Source of the DNA: Pseudalkalibacillus hwajinpoensis
Lineage (GTDB): Bacteria > Bacillota > Bacilli > Bacillales > Guptibacillaceae
Direction: 5' to 3'
Assembly: GCF_039851965.1 (NCBI RefSeq)
Contig: NZ_CP156674.1
Location: 3,162,001 to 3,226,000 of the forward strand
DNA: 64,000 nucleotides
In this document: piece after piece, positions 44,418-53,542 of the stretch
How positions within the stretch are numbered: position 1 is the first letter of the stretch
Layout of the letters: every line of letters begins with the position of its first letter
Program-made: the position numbers and the translations under genes
Notes under the pieces: model-generated
Database searches by the model: none
Seen by the model: the letters and a program-made list of their open reading frames with translations, nothing else
What the model was told of the DNA's origin: nothing

Positions 44418-46094
44418 ATGGAAATTATTGTTGAAATGGATGTTGCTTGTACGTTAAGAGATGGTACAACCTTGTATGCCAATGTGTATCGGCCATCTTC
44501 GGTGGAGAAGTACCCTGTATTGTTGACAAGGCTGCCTTACAATAAGAATCTTCCGGATTTTCCCCATCGCTATATAGACCCGCTCCGATTAGCGCGCTCA
44601 GGGTATGTAATCATTATCCAAGATGTAAGGGGAAGGTTTGCTTCTGAAGGCGACTTTAAACCTTTTGTCCAAGAAGCGGAGGATGGTTATGATACCGTGG
44701 AGTGGGCTGCTGCTCTTCCTTATAGTAATGGACGTGTCGGGATGTTTGGATTGTCCTATTATGGATTCACCCAATTGTATGCAGCCGTTCTCCAGCCTCC
44801 GTCTTTAAAAGCTATTTTTCCTGTGATGACAGGCAGTAATTTGCAAGAGGGATTGGCTTATAGGGGAGGAGCTTTTGAATTAGGTTTAGTCGAAACTTGG
44901 ATGCTGGATTCGATCGCGGCGGATTATTTAAATAGAATCAAGGAGAATCACCATCATTTAGAAACCATTCACCATGATTTGAATCATATTTTTGAATGGC
45001 ATAAATATAAGCCAGTGAAGGAGTGGCCACCGCTCTGGAAGTATCCATCTATTGGGCATCTCTTTAACAAATTAGCAGATCCAGAGGATTCAATTCATAT
45101 GGAGGCAGATATCACGAATGAATTAAAAAATATTGACGTTTCTTCCTATCATATTGCTGGGTGGTATGATTGTTTTTTAGGATCGACGTTAACGAATTAT
45201 CAAGAAATGAAGAAGTCTGGTGAAGTAGATCAGAAATTAATGATCGGTCCCTGGGGCCATGGTGATTTTAATGCGGTCATCGGAGATCGTTTTTTTGGAA
45301 GCCACTGCTCAGGTTCATCGCTCGATCTTACCGGGCTCCATTTGAATTGGTTCGACAGGTGGCTTAAAGGACATTCACCTGAAACCAATGAAGACAAACC
45401 AGTTCATATTTTTGTGATGGGGATTAATGACTGGCGAGCGGAAGAAGAGTGGCCATTAAAAAGAGCACAATATGTCCCTTATTATCTTCAAAGACCCGGT
45501 TCTTTTTCAATTGAAAAAGGAAAATTATCAACAAAGAAATCAGAGAGTATAGGAACAGACTCTTTTATCTTTGATCCAGAACATCCTGTACCTACACAGG
45601 GGGGAGGAACATTGTTTTATCAAGGGATGAACATGGGGCCGAAAGATCAAAGGGGGGTATCTGACCGAGATGATGTTCTCGTCTACACTACCGAACCTTT
45701 AAGTAATCCACTTGAAGTGACGGGTCCGATCAAGGTAGAATTGATCGTATCCTCAGATGTGACACATACTGATTTTACAGCCACTCTTGTCGATGTACTT
45801 CCAGATGGAACATCTTACAATTTAGCTGATGGAATGGCTAGATTGGAAGGATTAAGGAATGAACCGACTCGGATTGTGATTGATTTGTGGGCGACGAGTA
45901 ATGTGTTCTTAGAAGGTCACACGATTGGATTGCACATTACATCAAGTAATTTCCCACGGTATGATGTGAATCCAAATACAGGGAAGTCAACGTTCGATTC
46001 CTGGGAGACGAAAAAAGCTCATCAAAAAGTTTATTATGGACCTATTCATGAATCGTGCGTGTATTTACCGATAATACCGAATAGGGTTATTTAA
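44418..46094 (+). CDS. CocE/NonD-type alpha/beta hydrolase (X-Pro dipeptidyl-peptidase family)
   Basis: 558 aa from the ATG at 44418 (AGGAG upstream). The catalytic domain has 'GRVGMFGLSYYGFTQLY' with Ser113, a helical cap, and the His of 'IGPWGHGDF'. The last 200 residues are the jelly-roll PepX C-terminal domain ('PLSNPLEVTGPIKVELIVSS'). Members cleave esters or acyl-amides; many are cytosolic esterases. It follows the carnitine operon past a terminator, so acylcarnitine hydrolysis would be a sensible role, but that is inference. No signal peptide. Confidence 0.8.
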   Translation: MEIIVEMDVACTLRDGTTLYANVYRPSSVEKYPVLLTRLPYNKNLPDFPHRYIDPLRLARSGYVIIIQDVRGRFASEGDFKPFVQEAEDGYDTVEWAAALPYSNGRVGMFGLSYYGFTQLYAAVLQPPSLKAIFPVMTGSNLQEGLAYRGGAFELGLVETWMLDSIAADYLNRIKENHHHLETIHHDLNHIFEWHKYKPVKEWPPLWKYPSIGHLFNKLADPEDSIHMEADITNELKNIDVSSYHIAGWYDCFLGSTLTNYQEMKKSGEVDQKLMIGPWGHGDFNAVIGDRFFGSHCSGSSLDLTGLHLNWFDRWLKGHSPETNEDKPVHIFVMGINDWRAEEEWPLKRAQYVPYYLQRPGSFSIEKGKLSTKKSESIGTDSFIFDPEHPVPTQGGGTLFYQGMNMGPKDQRGVSDRDDVLVYTTEPLSNPLEVTGPIKVELIVSSDVTHTDFTATLVDVLPDGTSYNLADGMARLEGLRNEPTRIVIDLWATSNVFLEGHTIGLHITSSNFPRYDVNPNTGKSTFDSWETKKAHQKVYYGPIHESCVYLPIIPNRVI

Positions 46095-46149
46095 ATTGTA
46101 TTAAAAAGTACCGGTAAATAAGTGAACATAAAGAAAAACGCTGGTATTA

Positions 46150-46331
46150 CGGGGACGGTTCGAGACCAGTGAAAAAGTAGTCACTTTCCAAAAATAAGCT
46201 TTTAAAGGGGACTAAAATGTCTCGCCGTATAGCAAACGAGGCTTAGAAGCGATTCTAGAGGCTCGTTTTTCTTTTATCATTTTTCGTTGTAAAAAAGTTG
46301 GACTTTTTCACCAGTCTCGGACGGTTCTCGT
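46150..46331 (+). mobile_element. MITE-like element with inverted ends and GGGGACGGTT flanks
   Basis: Left end CGAGACCAGTGAAAAAGT (46161-46178) and right end (46302-46319) are inverted repeats matching in 16 of 18 positions. GGGGACGGTT precedes and GGACGGTTCTCG follows. A shortened, inverted copy lies at 7833-7950. It encodes no protein. Confidence 0.7.
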
Positions 46332-46467
46332 GTTTCTTTTTGTTTTTTGGAACAAGACTAGAGCGATTGGTACTCAGGTTGAGCTTTTGAATGGTGAATC
46401 ACTAGAACCTTCAAAAGGTCCAGTTCATGGATCTCTTTTATCTAAATCTATATTTCTCCATGAAAAA

Positions 46468-46522
46468 CCCCCTGAATGGTATAATGGTACGATCAAATAC
46501 CCACCATTAGGGGGCTTTCTTG
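46468..46522 (+). terminator. Hairpin terminator between repeats
   Basis: CCCCCTGAATGG (46468-46479) pairs with CCATTAGGGGG (46504-46514), then CTTTCTT. The reading frame across it (46330-46572) is therefore unlikely to be a gene. Confidence 0.6.
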
Positions 46523-46674
46523 TGCTTCGACTAGAGCCAAAGCAATCAAATTTTTACTCCGTAATAGAATAAAGGGGGGCGGCCTCTTGATTCTAACTAG
46601 TAAAGAAAAAAGCGGGAATCTGGAGTGGCATGGGATTAAATACTGGTTAAATGATTAAAAAACCAATGGGTGAT

Positions 46675-46715
46675 GAATCGCGAGAACCGTCCCGATGATT
46701 CTAGATGATTCTAGA
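46675..46715 (-). repeat. GAACCGTCCC repeat with GATTCTAGAT tail duplication
   Basis: GAATCG...GATGATTC surrounds GCGAGAACCGTCCC; the tail repeats GATGATTCTA twice. Just upstream of the SNF2 helicase gene. Confidence 0.7.
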
Positions 46716-46748
46716 TCGCCTCAATAATTAAGCGAAGGACTGGAGTAC

Positions 46749-49700
46749 ATGAATATTAAAGTAAACAACAAGATAATCAAAGAAATGTGCGGTACCCTTT
46801 CCTTCAAAAGAGGGGAAGCTTATTATCATTCAAATAAAGTGGTATTTAACCAATTTCGCTCTGATTTCTGTGAAGCTACGGTTCATGGTACGGAAGATTT
46901 CCATGTAACAATTATAAAAGAAGTGACAGGGGACTTTCAGAGGGAATGCAGTTGTCCTTCGTTAGCCAACTTTCAAAAGGATTGTCAGCATATCGCAGCC
47001 GTTCTATTAGCGATTAATGATTTTCAACAAAAAGGAACTTCCCCACTTAATAGACAAGGCCAACAAGCCACTGATGGAGAACTAACGGAAGGTTTCATGA
47101 CACTTTTCAATGACAAATCTACGCCAACTAGTGGCCATCAACGTTATTTCGAGAAAAGAGAAGTTCTTGGAGCCTCATTTACCTGTAAAGTAATTTCAGT
47201 GGGGAATGGTCAGTACTTACTTGGAATGGAAATAGAACTTAATAGCACTAAATTACATAGCATTCGAAATTTTCTTATAGACGTAAGACAAGGAAAACCG
47301 AGTGAACTATCTCCTACATTCACGTATGATCCGGGCATTCACTGCTTTTCAATTGAAGCAGATGCGCTTATTCATCATCTTATTCGGGTCGTTTATGATG
47401 AAGTGGCTTTTCTAGAATCAATACCTGACGCTTTCAACTATAAAGGAACGAATCAAACCTTAATTATCCCCCCAACCGCGTGGAAGCGGCTTGTCCCTTT
47501 GCTCACCAATGCCTCATTAGCTAAGCTTGAATATGACGGAAACCGTTTTGAGCGCTTACGAATTGTGGATGGTACACCTCCTATCCAGTTTCTATTCGAC
47601 GAAATAAGTAAGGATCACTTTCAATTAACAGTTAAAGGCTTTGAGAGTATGCTCGTTTTGAATTTATATCGTTCTGTTCTGAGTGACGGAAAAGTCTTTC
47701 AGTTGGATGGACAGGACTGTGAACGATTATCCGAACTAAAGCAAATGCTTCCATCTCCTGGTACGAATCATATTCCAATTCCACATAAACATATCAATCA
47801 TTTTCTCGAAAAAATCGTACCGGATCTGAAGAAGATTGGAAATGTTCAACTATCGCAAAGGTTAAATCAGAGATTCTTCAAAACGCTGCTCGTTGCCAAA
47901 CTATACCTGGATCGTTTGAAAAATCGTCTGCTTGCTGGACTTGAGTTTCACTATGAAGAAGTCGTGATCCAACCGCTTGAAAGCAGGGAGGTCCCCACAG
48001 GACCGATGATCATTAGGGATATTGAAAAGGAAGAGAAAATCCTCAAGCTCATGGACGAAAGTGGGTTTTCAAAGACAGATGGCGGTTATCATATGCAAAA
48101 TGAAGCACTTGAGTATGAATTTCTGTATCATGTTGTTCCGAAGCTACAGAAAATGGTTCAACTATATGCCACTACGGCTGTTCGGAATCGACTTGTGAGA
48201 AAGGAAACTCATCCTGCTATCAGGGTCAAGCATAAGAAAAGGGAACGCACAAATTGGTTGGAATTCAAATTTGAAATGGATGGTATTTCTGACAATCAAA
48301 TTCAAGAGGTTTTAGCTGCATTGGAAGAGAAAAGGAAATATTTTCGTCTTCGAAATGGGTCTCTCTTATCTCTTGAGACGAAAGAGATGGAAGAAATTCA
48401 TCGTTTCTTGACGACCGTCCCGGCACAGGATGAAGATTTGGAGGCGAGTTTAAATATACCGGTTACCAAAAGCCTTCATCTTCTTGATTCTATTGATACG
48501 AGTGAGCTTTTTACGGTAGAGGATTCTTTTCGACAGTTCTTAGATCAACTCCTTCATCCGGGAAAATTGGATTTTGAGGTGCCAGAGAAGTTAGATCACA
48601 TCCTGCGTGACTATCAAAAACGCGGATACAAATGGATGAAAACACTAGCTAGCTATGGATTCAGTGGCGTTCTAGCTGATGATATGGGACTTGGTAAAAC
48701 ACTGCAAAGCATCACTTATATTGTATCCGAGCTATCAATCATTCGAGAACGTAAGCTCCCTGTTATCATCGTTTGCCCGTCATCTCTCACCTATAATTGG
48801 CTGCATGAAATAAGGAAATTTGCTCCTGATATCCGAGCGGTTGTCATAGACGGAAATCAATCGAATCGAGAAAAGATACAAAAGAATAGCGCAGAAATGG
48901 ACGTCGTCATCACATCCTATCCGCTACTTCGGAGAGACATTAAATGGTATGAGAATCAATCGTTTCACACGGTGTTTTTTGATGAGGCTCAGGCGTTCAA
49001 GAATCCAACGACACAGACTGCTAGAACGGTTAAAAGGATCGAGGCAAATCACCGTTTCGGACTGACAGGGACACCCGTGGAAAATTCAATTGAAGAGCTC
49101 TGGTCAATCTATCATGTCATTTTTCCACAGCTATTCCAGGGGTTGAAAGATTATAGCTATCTTACAAGGAAAACCATTGCTCGAAGGGTTCGACCCTTTT
49201 TACTTCGTAGAATGAAAGAAGATGTACTTGCGGAGTTACCTAAAAAAATGGAGTCCCTTGAGTTAACCGAGCTTTTACCTGAACAAAAGAAGCTCTATGC
49301 AGCCTATTTAGCAAAGCTACGAACGGATACACTGAAGCACCTCGACAGGGATACCATTCGAAAAAATCGGATAAAAATATTAGCAGGTTTGACGCGGTTG
49401 CGACAAATTTGTTGTCACCCTGCTCTATTTGTAGAAGGATACAAGGGAAGCTCAGCAAAATATGAGCAGCTGCTTCAAATCATTGAGGAATCAAGACTGT
49501 CTGGTAGAAGAGTTTTGATCTTCTCCCAATTTACTAAAATGCTTAAGCACATAGGTAGAGAGCTGACAGTCCGAGGTCAAACCTATTTCTATCTAGATGG
49601 AGAAACGCCTGCCGAGGAGCGAGTACAAACCTGTAATCGATTTAACGAGGGTGAGCGTGATCTGTTTCTTATTTCCTTAAAAGCAGGGGGGACTGGCCTT

Positions 49701-49964
49701 AACTTAACAGGTGCAGATACGGTGATCTTATATGATCTCTGGTGGAATCCTGCAGTCGAAGAGCAAGCAGCAGATCGAACGCACCGCATTGGTCAAGAGA
49801 AGGTTGTAAAGGTAATTAAGTTAGTAGCTCAAGGCACAATTGAAGAGAAGATGAATGAGCTTCAAGAGAAAAAGAGAGAGCTCATTGCAGACATTATTGA
49901 TTCAGAAGAAAAAGCTTCAGCAACATTAACGGAAGAGGATATTCGTGAGATATTAATGGAATGA
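46749..49964 (+). CDS. SNF2-family DNA-dependent ATPase with SWIM zinc finger
   Basis: 1071 aa. An N-terminal SWIM finger uses Cys67, Cys69, Cys79 and His81. A middle region of about 500 residues is typical of bacterial SNF2 proteins. The helicase core has Walker A DDMGLGKT (644-651), motif II DEAQ (745-748), motif III 'LTGTPVENS', and the C-terminal lobe 'LISLKAGGTGLNLTGADTVI' and 'QAADRTHRIGQ'. Such proteins remodel nucleoprotein complexes and may act in recombination or restart; the specific role is unproven. Intact and not obviously in an operon. Confidence 0.9.
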   Translation: MNIKVNNKIIKEMCGTLSFKRGEAYYHSNKVVFNQFRSDFCEATVHGTEDFHVTIIKEVTGDFQRECSCPSLANFQKDCQHIAAVLLAINDFQQKGTSPLNRQGQQATDGELTEGFMTLFNDKSTPTSGHQRYFEKREVLGASFTCKVISVGNGQYLLGMEIELNSTKLHSIRNFLIDVRQGKPSELSPTFTYDPGIHCFSIEADALIHHLIRVVYDEVAFLESIPDAFNYKGTNQTLIIPPTAWKRLVPLLTNASLAKLEYDGNRFERLRIVDGTPPIQFLFDEISKDHFQLTVKGFESMLVLNLYRSVLSDGKVFQLDGQDCERLSELKQMLPSPGTNHIPIPHKHINHFLEKIVPDLKKIGNVQLSQRLNQRFFKTLLVAKLYLDRLKNRLLAGLEFHYEEVVIQPLESREVPTGPMIIRDIEKEEKILKLMDESGFSKTDGGYHMQNEALEYEFLYHVVPKLQKMVQLYATTAVRNRLVRKETHPAIRVKHKKRERTNWLEFKFEMDGISDNQIQEVLAALEEKRKYFRLRNGSLLSLETKEMEEIHRFLTTVPAQDEDLEASLNIPVTKSLHLLDSIDTSELFTVEDSFRQFLDQLLHPGKLDFEVPEKLDHILRDYQKRGYKWMKTLASYGFSGVLADDMGLGKTLQSITYIVSELSIIRERKLPVIIVCPSSLTYNWLHEIRKFAPDIRAVVIDGNQSNREKIQKNSAEMDVVITSYPLLRRDIKWYENQSFHTVFFDEAQAFKNPTTQTARTVKRIEANHRFGLTGTPVENSIEELWSIYHVIFPQLFQGLKDYSYLTRKTIARRVRPFLLRRMKEDVLAELPKKMESLELTELLPEQKKLYAAYLAKLRTDTLKHLDRDTIRKNRIKILAGLTRLRQICCHPALFVEGYKGSSAKYEQLLQIIEESRLSGRRVLIFSQFTKMLKHIGRELTVRGQTYFYLDGETPAEERVQTCNRFNEGERDLFLISLKAGGTGLNLTGADTVILYDLWWNPAVEEQAADRTHRIGQEKVVKVIKLVAQGTIEEKMNELQEKKRELIADIIDSEEKASATLTEEDIREILME

Positions 49965-50033
49965 CAGAAGGTGTATTTTTTCATAATCGAAACATACAAT
50001 GCGGACCGTAGAAAAACAAATATTCTTATTCTC

Positions 50034-50061
50034 TTGAATTTTTACATTACTCCTGTATACT
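50034..50061 (+). promoter_or_regulatory. Promoter of the S-box leader
   Basis: TTGAAT (50034), 16 bp, TATACT (50056-50061). It places the start about 25 bp ahead of the riboswitch. Confidence 0.6.
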
Positions 50062-50093
50062 AATTATTTAACAAAACAATTTAATAGATAACT

Positions 50094-50193
50094 TTCTTAT
50101 CAAGAAAGGTGGAGGGACTGGCCCGTTGAAACCTTAGCAGCAGACTTTTAAAGTACTGTGCTAATTCCAGAAGCATTGGCTTGAAGATAAGAA
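50094..50193 (+). ncRNA. SAM-I (S-box) riboswitch
   Basis: P1 TTCTTATC (50094-50101) pairs with GATAAGAA (50186-50193). Conserved core elements are all there: AGAAAGGTGGAGGGACTGGC, CCGTTGAAACCTTAGCAGC and GTGCTAATTCCAG. It senses S-adenosylmethionine; when SAM is bound the terminator behind it forms. Controls the MetE-like gene at 50315. Confidence 0.97.
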
Positions 50194-50215
50194 GAGAAAT
50201 TTGTTATACAAAAAT

Positions 50216-50249
50216 AACCCTCTTCTTATTAGAAGGGGGTTTTGTTTTT
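50216..50249 (+). terminator. S-box expression-platform terminator
   Basis: AACCC-TCTTCT pairs with AGAAGGGGGTT, then TTGTTTTT. Its 5' arm CTCTTCTTAT can instead pair with ATAAGAAGAG of the P1 3' strand (50187-50196), the antiterminator. Confidence 0.9.
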
Positions 50250-50314
50250 GTAAACCAAATCTAAATATTCATGCAGAAAATAACAATAAAGTTTAAAGAA
50301 AGAAGGAATTTAGA

Positions 50315-51430
50315 TTGACGAAATCAGTAGAACAAAGAGTATCAAAAGCTCCATTTAAAGGAGACCATGTAGGGAGTTTTTTACGGCCGGAACGTTTGAA
50401 GCAGGCACGCTTACAGAAGGCAAAGGGTGAAATTACGGACCAGGAATTGCGGGAAATCGAAGACGAAGAAATTGTTAAATTAGTGGAAAAGCAAAAAGCA
50501 GTCGGGCTTAAAGCAGTAACGGACGGTGACTTCCGACGTAGTTGGTGGCATTTTGACTTCCTTGAAGGTTTGGATGGTGTGGAAGGTTTTGAAACCGAAA
50601 AAGGTCTCCAATTCGATGGTGTTGTGACAAAAGCGCATGGTATTAAAGTAACCGATAAAGTTGGATTCAGCGATCATTACATGATTGAGCATTTTAAATT
50701 CCTTAAAAGTATTGCAGGGGATGCGGTTGCGAAATTCACAATTCCAAGCCCTAATATGCTTTTCTTTAGAGGAGAGATCGATAAGGGGCTTTACGATAGT
50801 GACGAAGCATTTATAGACGACTTGATTGTTGCTTACCAGGGGGTCATTCAGGCGCTATACAATGAAGGATGCCGTTACCTGCAAATTGATGATACATCAT
50901 GGGCTACTTTCTTTTCCGAGGAAGGAAGAGCATCAATTGAAGCGAAAGGAAAGAACCCCGAAAAGGTTGCAAAGTTGTGTGCCCGGGCGATCAACAAATC
51001 AATAGCCAATAGACCTGACGATATGCTCGTAACCATGCATATTTGCCGTGGGAACTTTAAGTCGACCTTTATGACGAGTGGCAGTTATGAAGAAATTTCC
51101 GAAACCATCTTCGGTGGTTTGAATGTCGATGGGCTTTTCCTTGAGTTTGATGATGAGCGTTCTGGTGGTTTTGAACCGCTCCGCCATGTCTACCGCTCGG
51201 ACCTATCAATTGTTTTAGGTTTGATCACTTCGAAATTTGGTGAATTAGAGGACCCGGAAAAAGTGAAAGCACGAATTGCAGAAGCTTCAAGATATGTGCC
51301 GTTAGATCAGCTTTGTTTAAGTCCGCAATGCGGTTTTGCTTCCACAGAAGAAGGTAACTTACTGACTGAAGACCAACAATGGGAAAAAGTATGTCATGTA
51401 TTGGATATTGCCAAAGAAGTTTGGAAGTAA
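50315..51430 (+). CDS. MetE C-terminal-like methionine synthase homologue (YxjG/YxjH type)
   Basis: 371 aa from a TTG start behind AAGAAGGA. It corresponds to the C-terminal half of cobalamin-independent methionine synthase: 'GDHVGSFLRPERLKQARLQK' at the start, 'DGDFRRSWWHFDF', 'YLQIDDTSW', and the zinc-site segments 'MHICRGN' and 'SPQCGF'. It lacks the N-terminal folate-binding half, as do B. subtilis YxjG and YxjH, which are also S-box genes. It probably methylates homocysteine with a donor other than polyglutamyl folate. Confidence 0.9.
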   Translation: MTKSVEQRVSKAPFKGDHVGSFLRPERLKQARLQKAKGEITDQELREIEDEEIVKLVEKQKAVGLKAVTDGDFRRSWWHFDFLEGLDGVEGFETEKGLQFDGVVTKAHGIKVTDKVGFSDHYMIEHFKFLKSIAGDAVAKFTIPSPNMLFFRGEIDKGLYDSDEAFIDDLIVAYQGVIQALYNEGCRYLQIDDTSWATFFSEEGRASIEAKGKNPEKVAKLCARAINKSIANRPDDMLVTMHICRGNFKSTFMTSGSYEEISETIFGGLNVDGLFLEFDDERSGGFEPLRHVYRSDLSIVLGLITSKFGELEDPEKVKARIAEASRYVPLDQLCLSPQCGFASTEEGNLLTEDQQWEKVCHVLDIAKEVWK

Positions 51431-51483
51431 TTTATTCACATTAACATGTATATAACGTCTAGAAAATAGACACATAATCATTG

Positions 51484-51514
51484 AAATCAGGGGGCAATCC
51501 TCCTGATTTTTTAG
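51484..51514 (+). terminator. Terminator after the MetE-like gene
   Basis: AAATCAGGGGG-caat-CCTCCTGATTT followed by TTTA. 51515-51775 is AT-rich with no gene visible. Confidence 0.8.
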
Positions 51515-51787
51515 TGTTTGGTAAAACGGATAATCATGCTCCATCCGAAGGCTTTTTTAATGGCCACATTTCATTAGATAGAAGCAATCTGAAATAGTTT
51601 CATCTATATTATTGCGAAAATTCTAACTTTTATTTATAATTTGTCTAATCCATTTTAAGGTAGTTTTATTTAAAAATAGTACTATTATACGTACTAAATA
51701 CATTCTAAATTACACTTTAATGATAATAAATAATTATTATAGTATTCTTTGTGGAAAAACAAATTAAATTAAAAGGTGGTGAATGAG

Positions 51788-51945
51788 TTGATTCTTGATG
51801 AATTAGATAAGAATTTAATTGTTTGTTTATCCCATGATGGTCGCATGTCCTTCAAAGATATTGCTGAGGAATTAGATGTTACTGAAAAGACGATTAGATT
51901 AAGGTACAAGAAACTTGTAGATAGTGGTGTTCTGAAGGTGGTTGC
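51788..51945 (+). pseudogene. Lrp/AsnC-family regulator, N-terminal fragment
   Basis: About 53 codons from a TTG behind AAAGGTGG: 'LDELDKNLIVCLSHDGRMSF' and 'DIAEELDVTEKTIRLRYKKL' are the Lrp HTH. The reading then runs into foreign sequence ('VVAMDGSKSSSA' and stop) where the RAM domain should begin. It is fused to a peptide-binding-protein fragment at a GATGGATGGATCC junction. Confidence 0.8.
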
Positions 51946-52241
51946 GATGGATGGATCCAAATCATCCTCAGCATAATGGGGAATTCACCTATTACTCTTT
52001 CTTGTATGGTGGGTTTAAAGGTGATGAAGCTCATAAGGTTGAACACGTAAAGGCCCTGGATGAATACACGGTAGAGATAAAATTAACAGAGCCTACCGCG
52101 CCATTTATTAGCTATTTAGCTATTCCAATGTTCGGGATTGCTAGTCCAGAGGCGATTCAGAAGAATGAAGACTATTATGTAGATGGAATCCCGCATCTCG
52201 ATCAGCTCATTTTTAGAGTCATTCCTGATAACTCATCGCGG
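51942..52241 (+). pseudogene. Peptide ABC transporter binding protein, internal fragment
   Basis: About 100 codons of a DppA/OppA-like protein: 'RWMDPNHPQHNGEFTYYSFL', 'ALDEYTVEIKLTEPTAPFIS', then 'PEAIQK' joined straight to 'NEDYYVDGIPHLDQLIFRVI'. About 30 residues of the normal linker are missing at that join, so a second deletion lies inside. The signal peptide and C-terminal lobe are absent. The frame stays open into an M42 peptidase end. Confidence 0.8.
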
Positions 52242-52550
52242 CCATGTGTGAAGTTAGCGGACAAATCACTGATCTCACATCCGTTAATTAGCCAACATTT
52301 AATAAAGTTAGCCAATGAAAGAAACATCCCTTATCAAGAAGAGGTTTTTATGGGAATTGGAACAGATGCAGGTGCGATTCATCTAACCGGGGAGGGGGTA
52401 ACAACGGGAGCACTTTCTATTCCATCAAGATATACCCATTCTCCTCATGAAGTGGTAGATTTAAATGATTTGAAGAATTCTAGAGATTTATTGCTGAGTT
52501 TTATAACGTCATTAGACCAGTTAAAGGGTAAGGATTTTTTGGATACGTAA
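52242..52550 (+). pseudogene. M42-family aminopeptidase, C-terminal fragment
   Basis: About 102 codons fused in frame to the binding-protein fragment. 'GIGTDAGAIHLTGEGVTTGA' and 'LSIPSRYTHSPHEVVDLND' are the well-known end of M42 glutamyl/deblocking aminopeptidases, including the last metal-ligand His. Most of the enzyme is gone. Together with the Lrp and binding-protein pieces it marks a collapsed peptide-use locus. Confidence 0.85.
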
Positions 52551-52652
52551 TTAAGAGATTTTCCGAATAGTGCTTCACAATGGAGACTGACCCTTGCTGT
52601 ATTAACGCGCAGCAGGGGAAAGGCTCCATTTTAATTTTGTTTTATGCAGAAA

Positions 52653-53348
52653 TTACTCTAAATCAGAGGGAGATCGAATATTATCTTTATAGGTGTCAAT
52701 AAAAAGAGTGCCGTTACTGTTAACCACTGCGTAGTAAATATCTTCTATAGTTAAGTTTCTTTTTTTAATCTCCAAATGAATCCACTCTCTGTTATATTGG
52801 TTGATTAAATTCTTCTCAATTATTACGCCGTCCATAATTAACTCAATAGGTAACGATGATGGAGAGTATTTAAGTTGTAAATCTTGACGTGTAGGAGGTT
52901 GAAATTGATTTTTCTTACGAATGGATAATTCGCCACTTACTTCTACTAACGCATATTCCACTTCATAGATGTCAAATACCCCTAGTTCTCTTAGATGTTG
53001 ATTCAAATCATCTAAAGAGAATTTTATTTTTTTCATATTGCATCAAGGATTTTACCACCTTCAATGACTACGGTTGGTTGTCCAGAAAACCATTTTCTTA
53101 GCTCTCGACTTCTAAAAGCTAGCAAGAGAAAATAATAAGATTAATGAGAGGAATGAAGCAAGCATTTCAAAGAAATTCAGTTTTGTATTAAAGCCCATAT
53201 TGGCAATAAACGAACCAATCGTAATCGAAAGAGCATAGCTATAATGATTTTTATGAGAGTTAATGTGTTTTCCGGTCAGCAGGGTAACGATAGTTAAAAG
53301 GATAAAACTGCCCATCGTTCTAGAAATAGCAATCAAATATTCTTCCAT
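52653..53348 (-). pseudogene. DUF421 (YetF-type) membrane protein, two frameshifts
   Basis: An ATG at 53348 behind AGGAGGG starts 'MEEYLIAISRTMGSFILLTI' with three membrane segments, ending in a stop near 53112. In the next frame the protein goes on 'RSRELRKWFSGQPTVVIEGG' 'KILDA', and near 53040 shifts again to 'MKKIKFSLDDLNQHLRELGV', the YetF C-terminal domain, ending at 52653. One extra T (CTTTTAG) and one missing A (GCAATATG) explain both. Joined length about 232 aa, slightly above the usual 210-230. Homologues are spore or envelope proteins of unclear role. Confidence 0.85.
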
Positions 53349-53493
53349 CGAAACCCTCCTTTTTTTCTTTATTGCAGTATTTACCAAAATGCAAATAATT
53401 ATATTTGTATGATGACTTAACTTTAAGAAGTTATGTATCGTTATATGGGTTTAACTGAAAGCATTATCATCTACTTATTGACAATAAAACACA

Positions 53494-53528
53494 AAAAAAC
53501 ATGAAGATAAATTCTTCATGTTTTTTCT
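53494..53528. terminator. Terminator of the M4 protease gene
   Basis: AAAAAACATGAAG pairs with CTTCATGTTTTTT (53494-53526); usable in both directions, 17 bp past the protease stop. Confidence 0.8.
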
Positions 53529-53542
53529 AAGCATTCCCTAAA

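Noticed and set aside
46330..46572. 80-codon open reading frame between repeats
   Set aside because: It runs through an evident terminator hairpin and lacks a ribosome site or known similarity.
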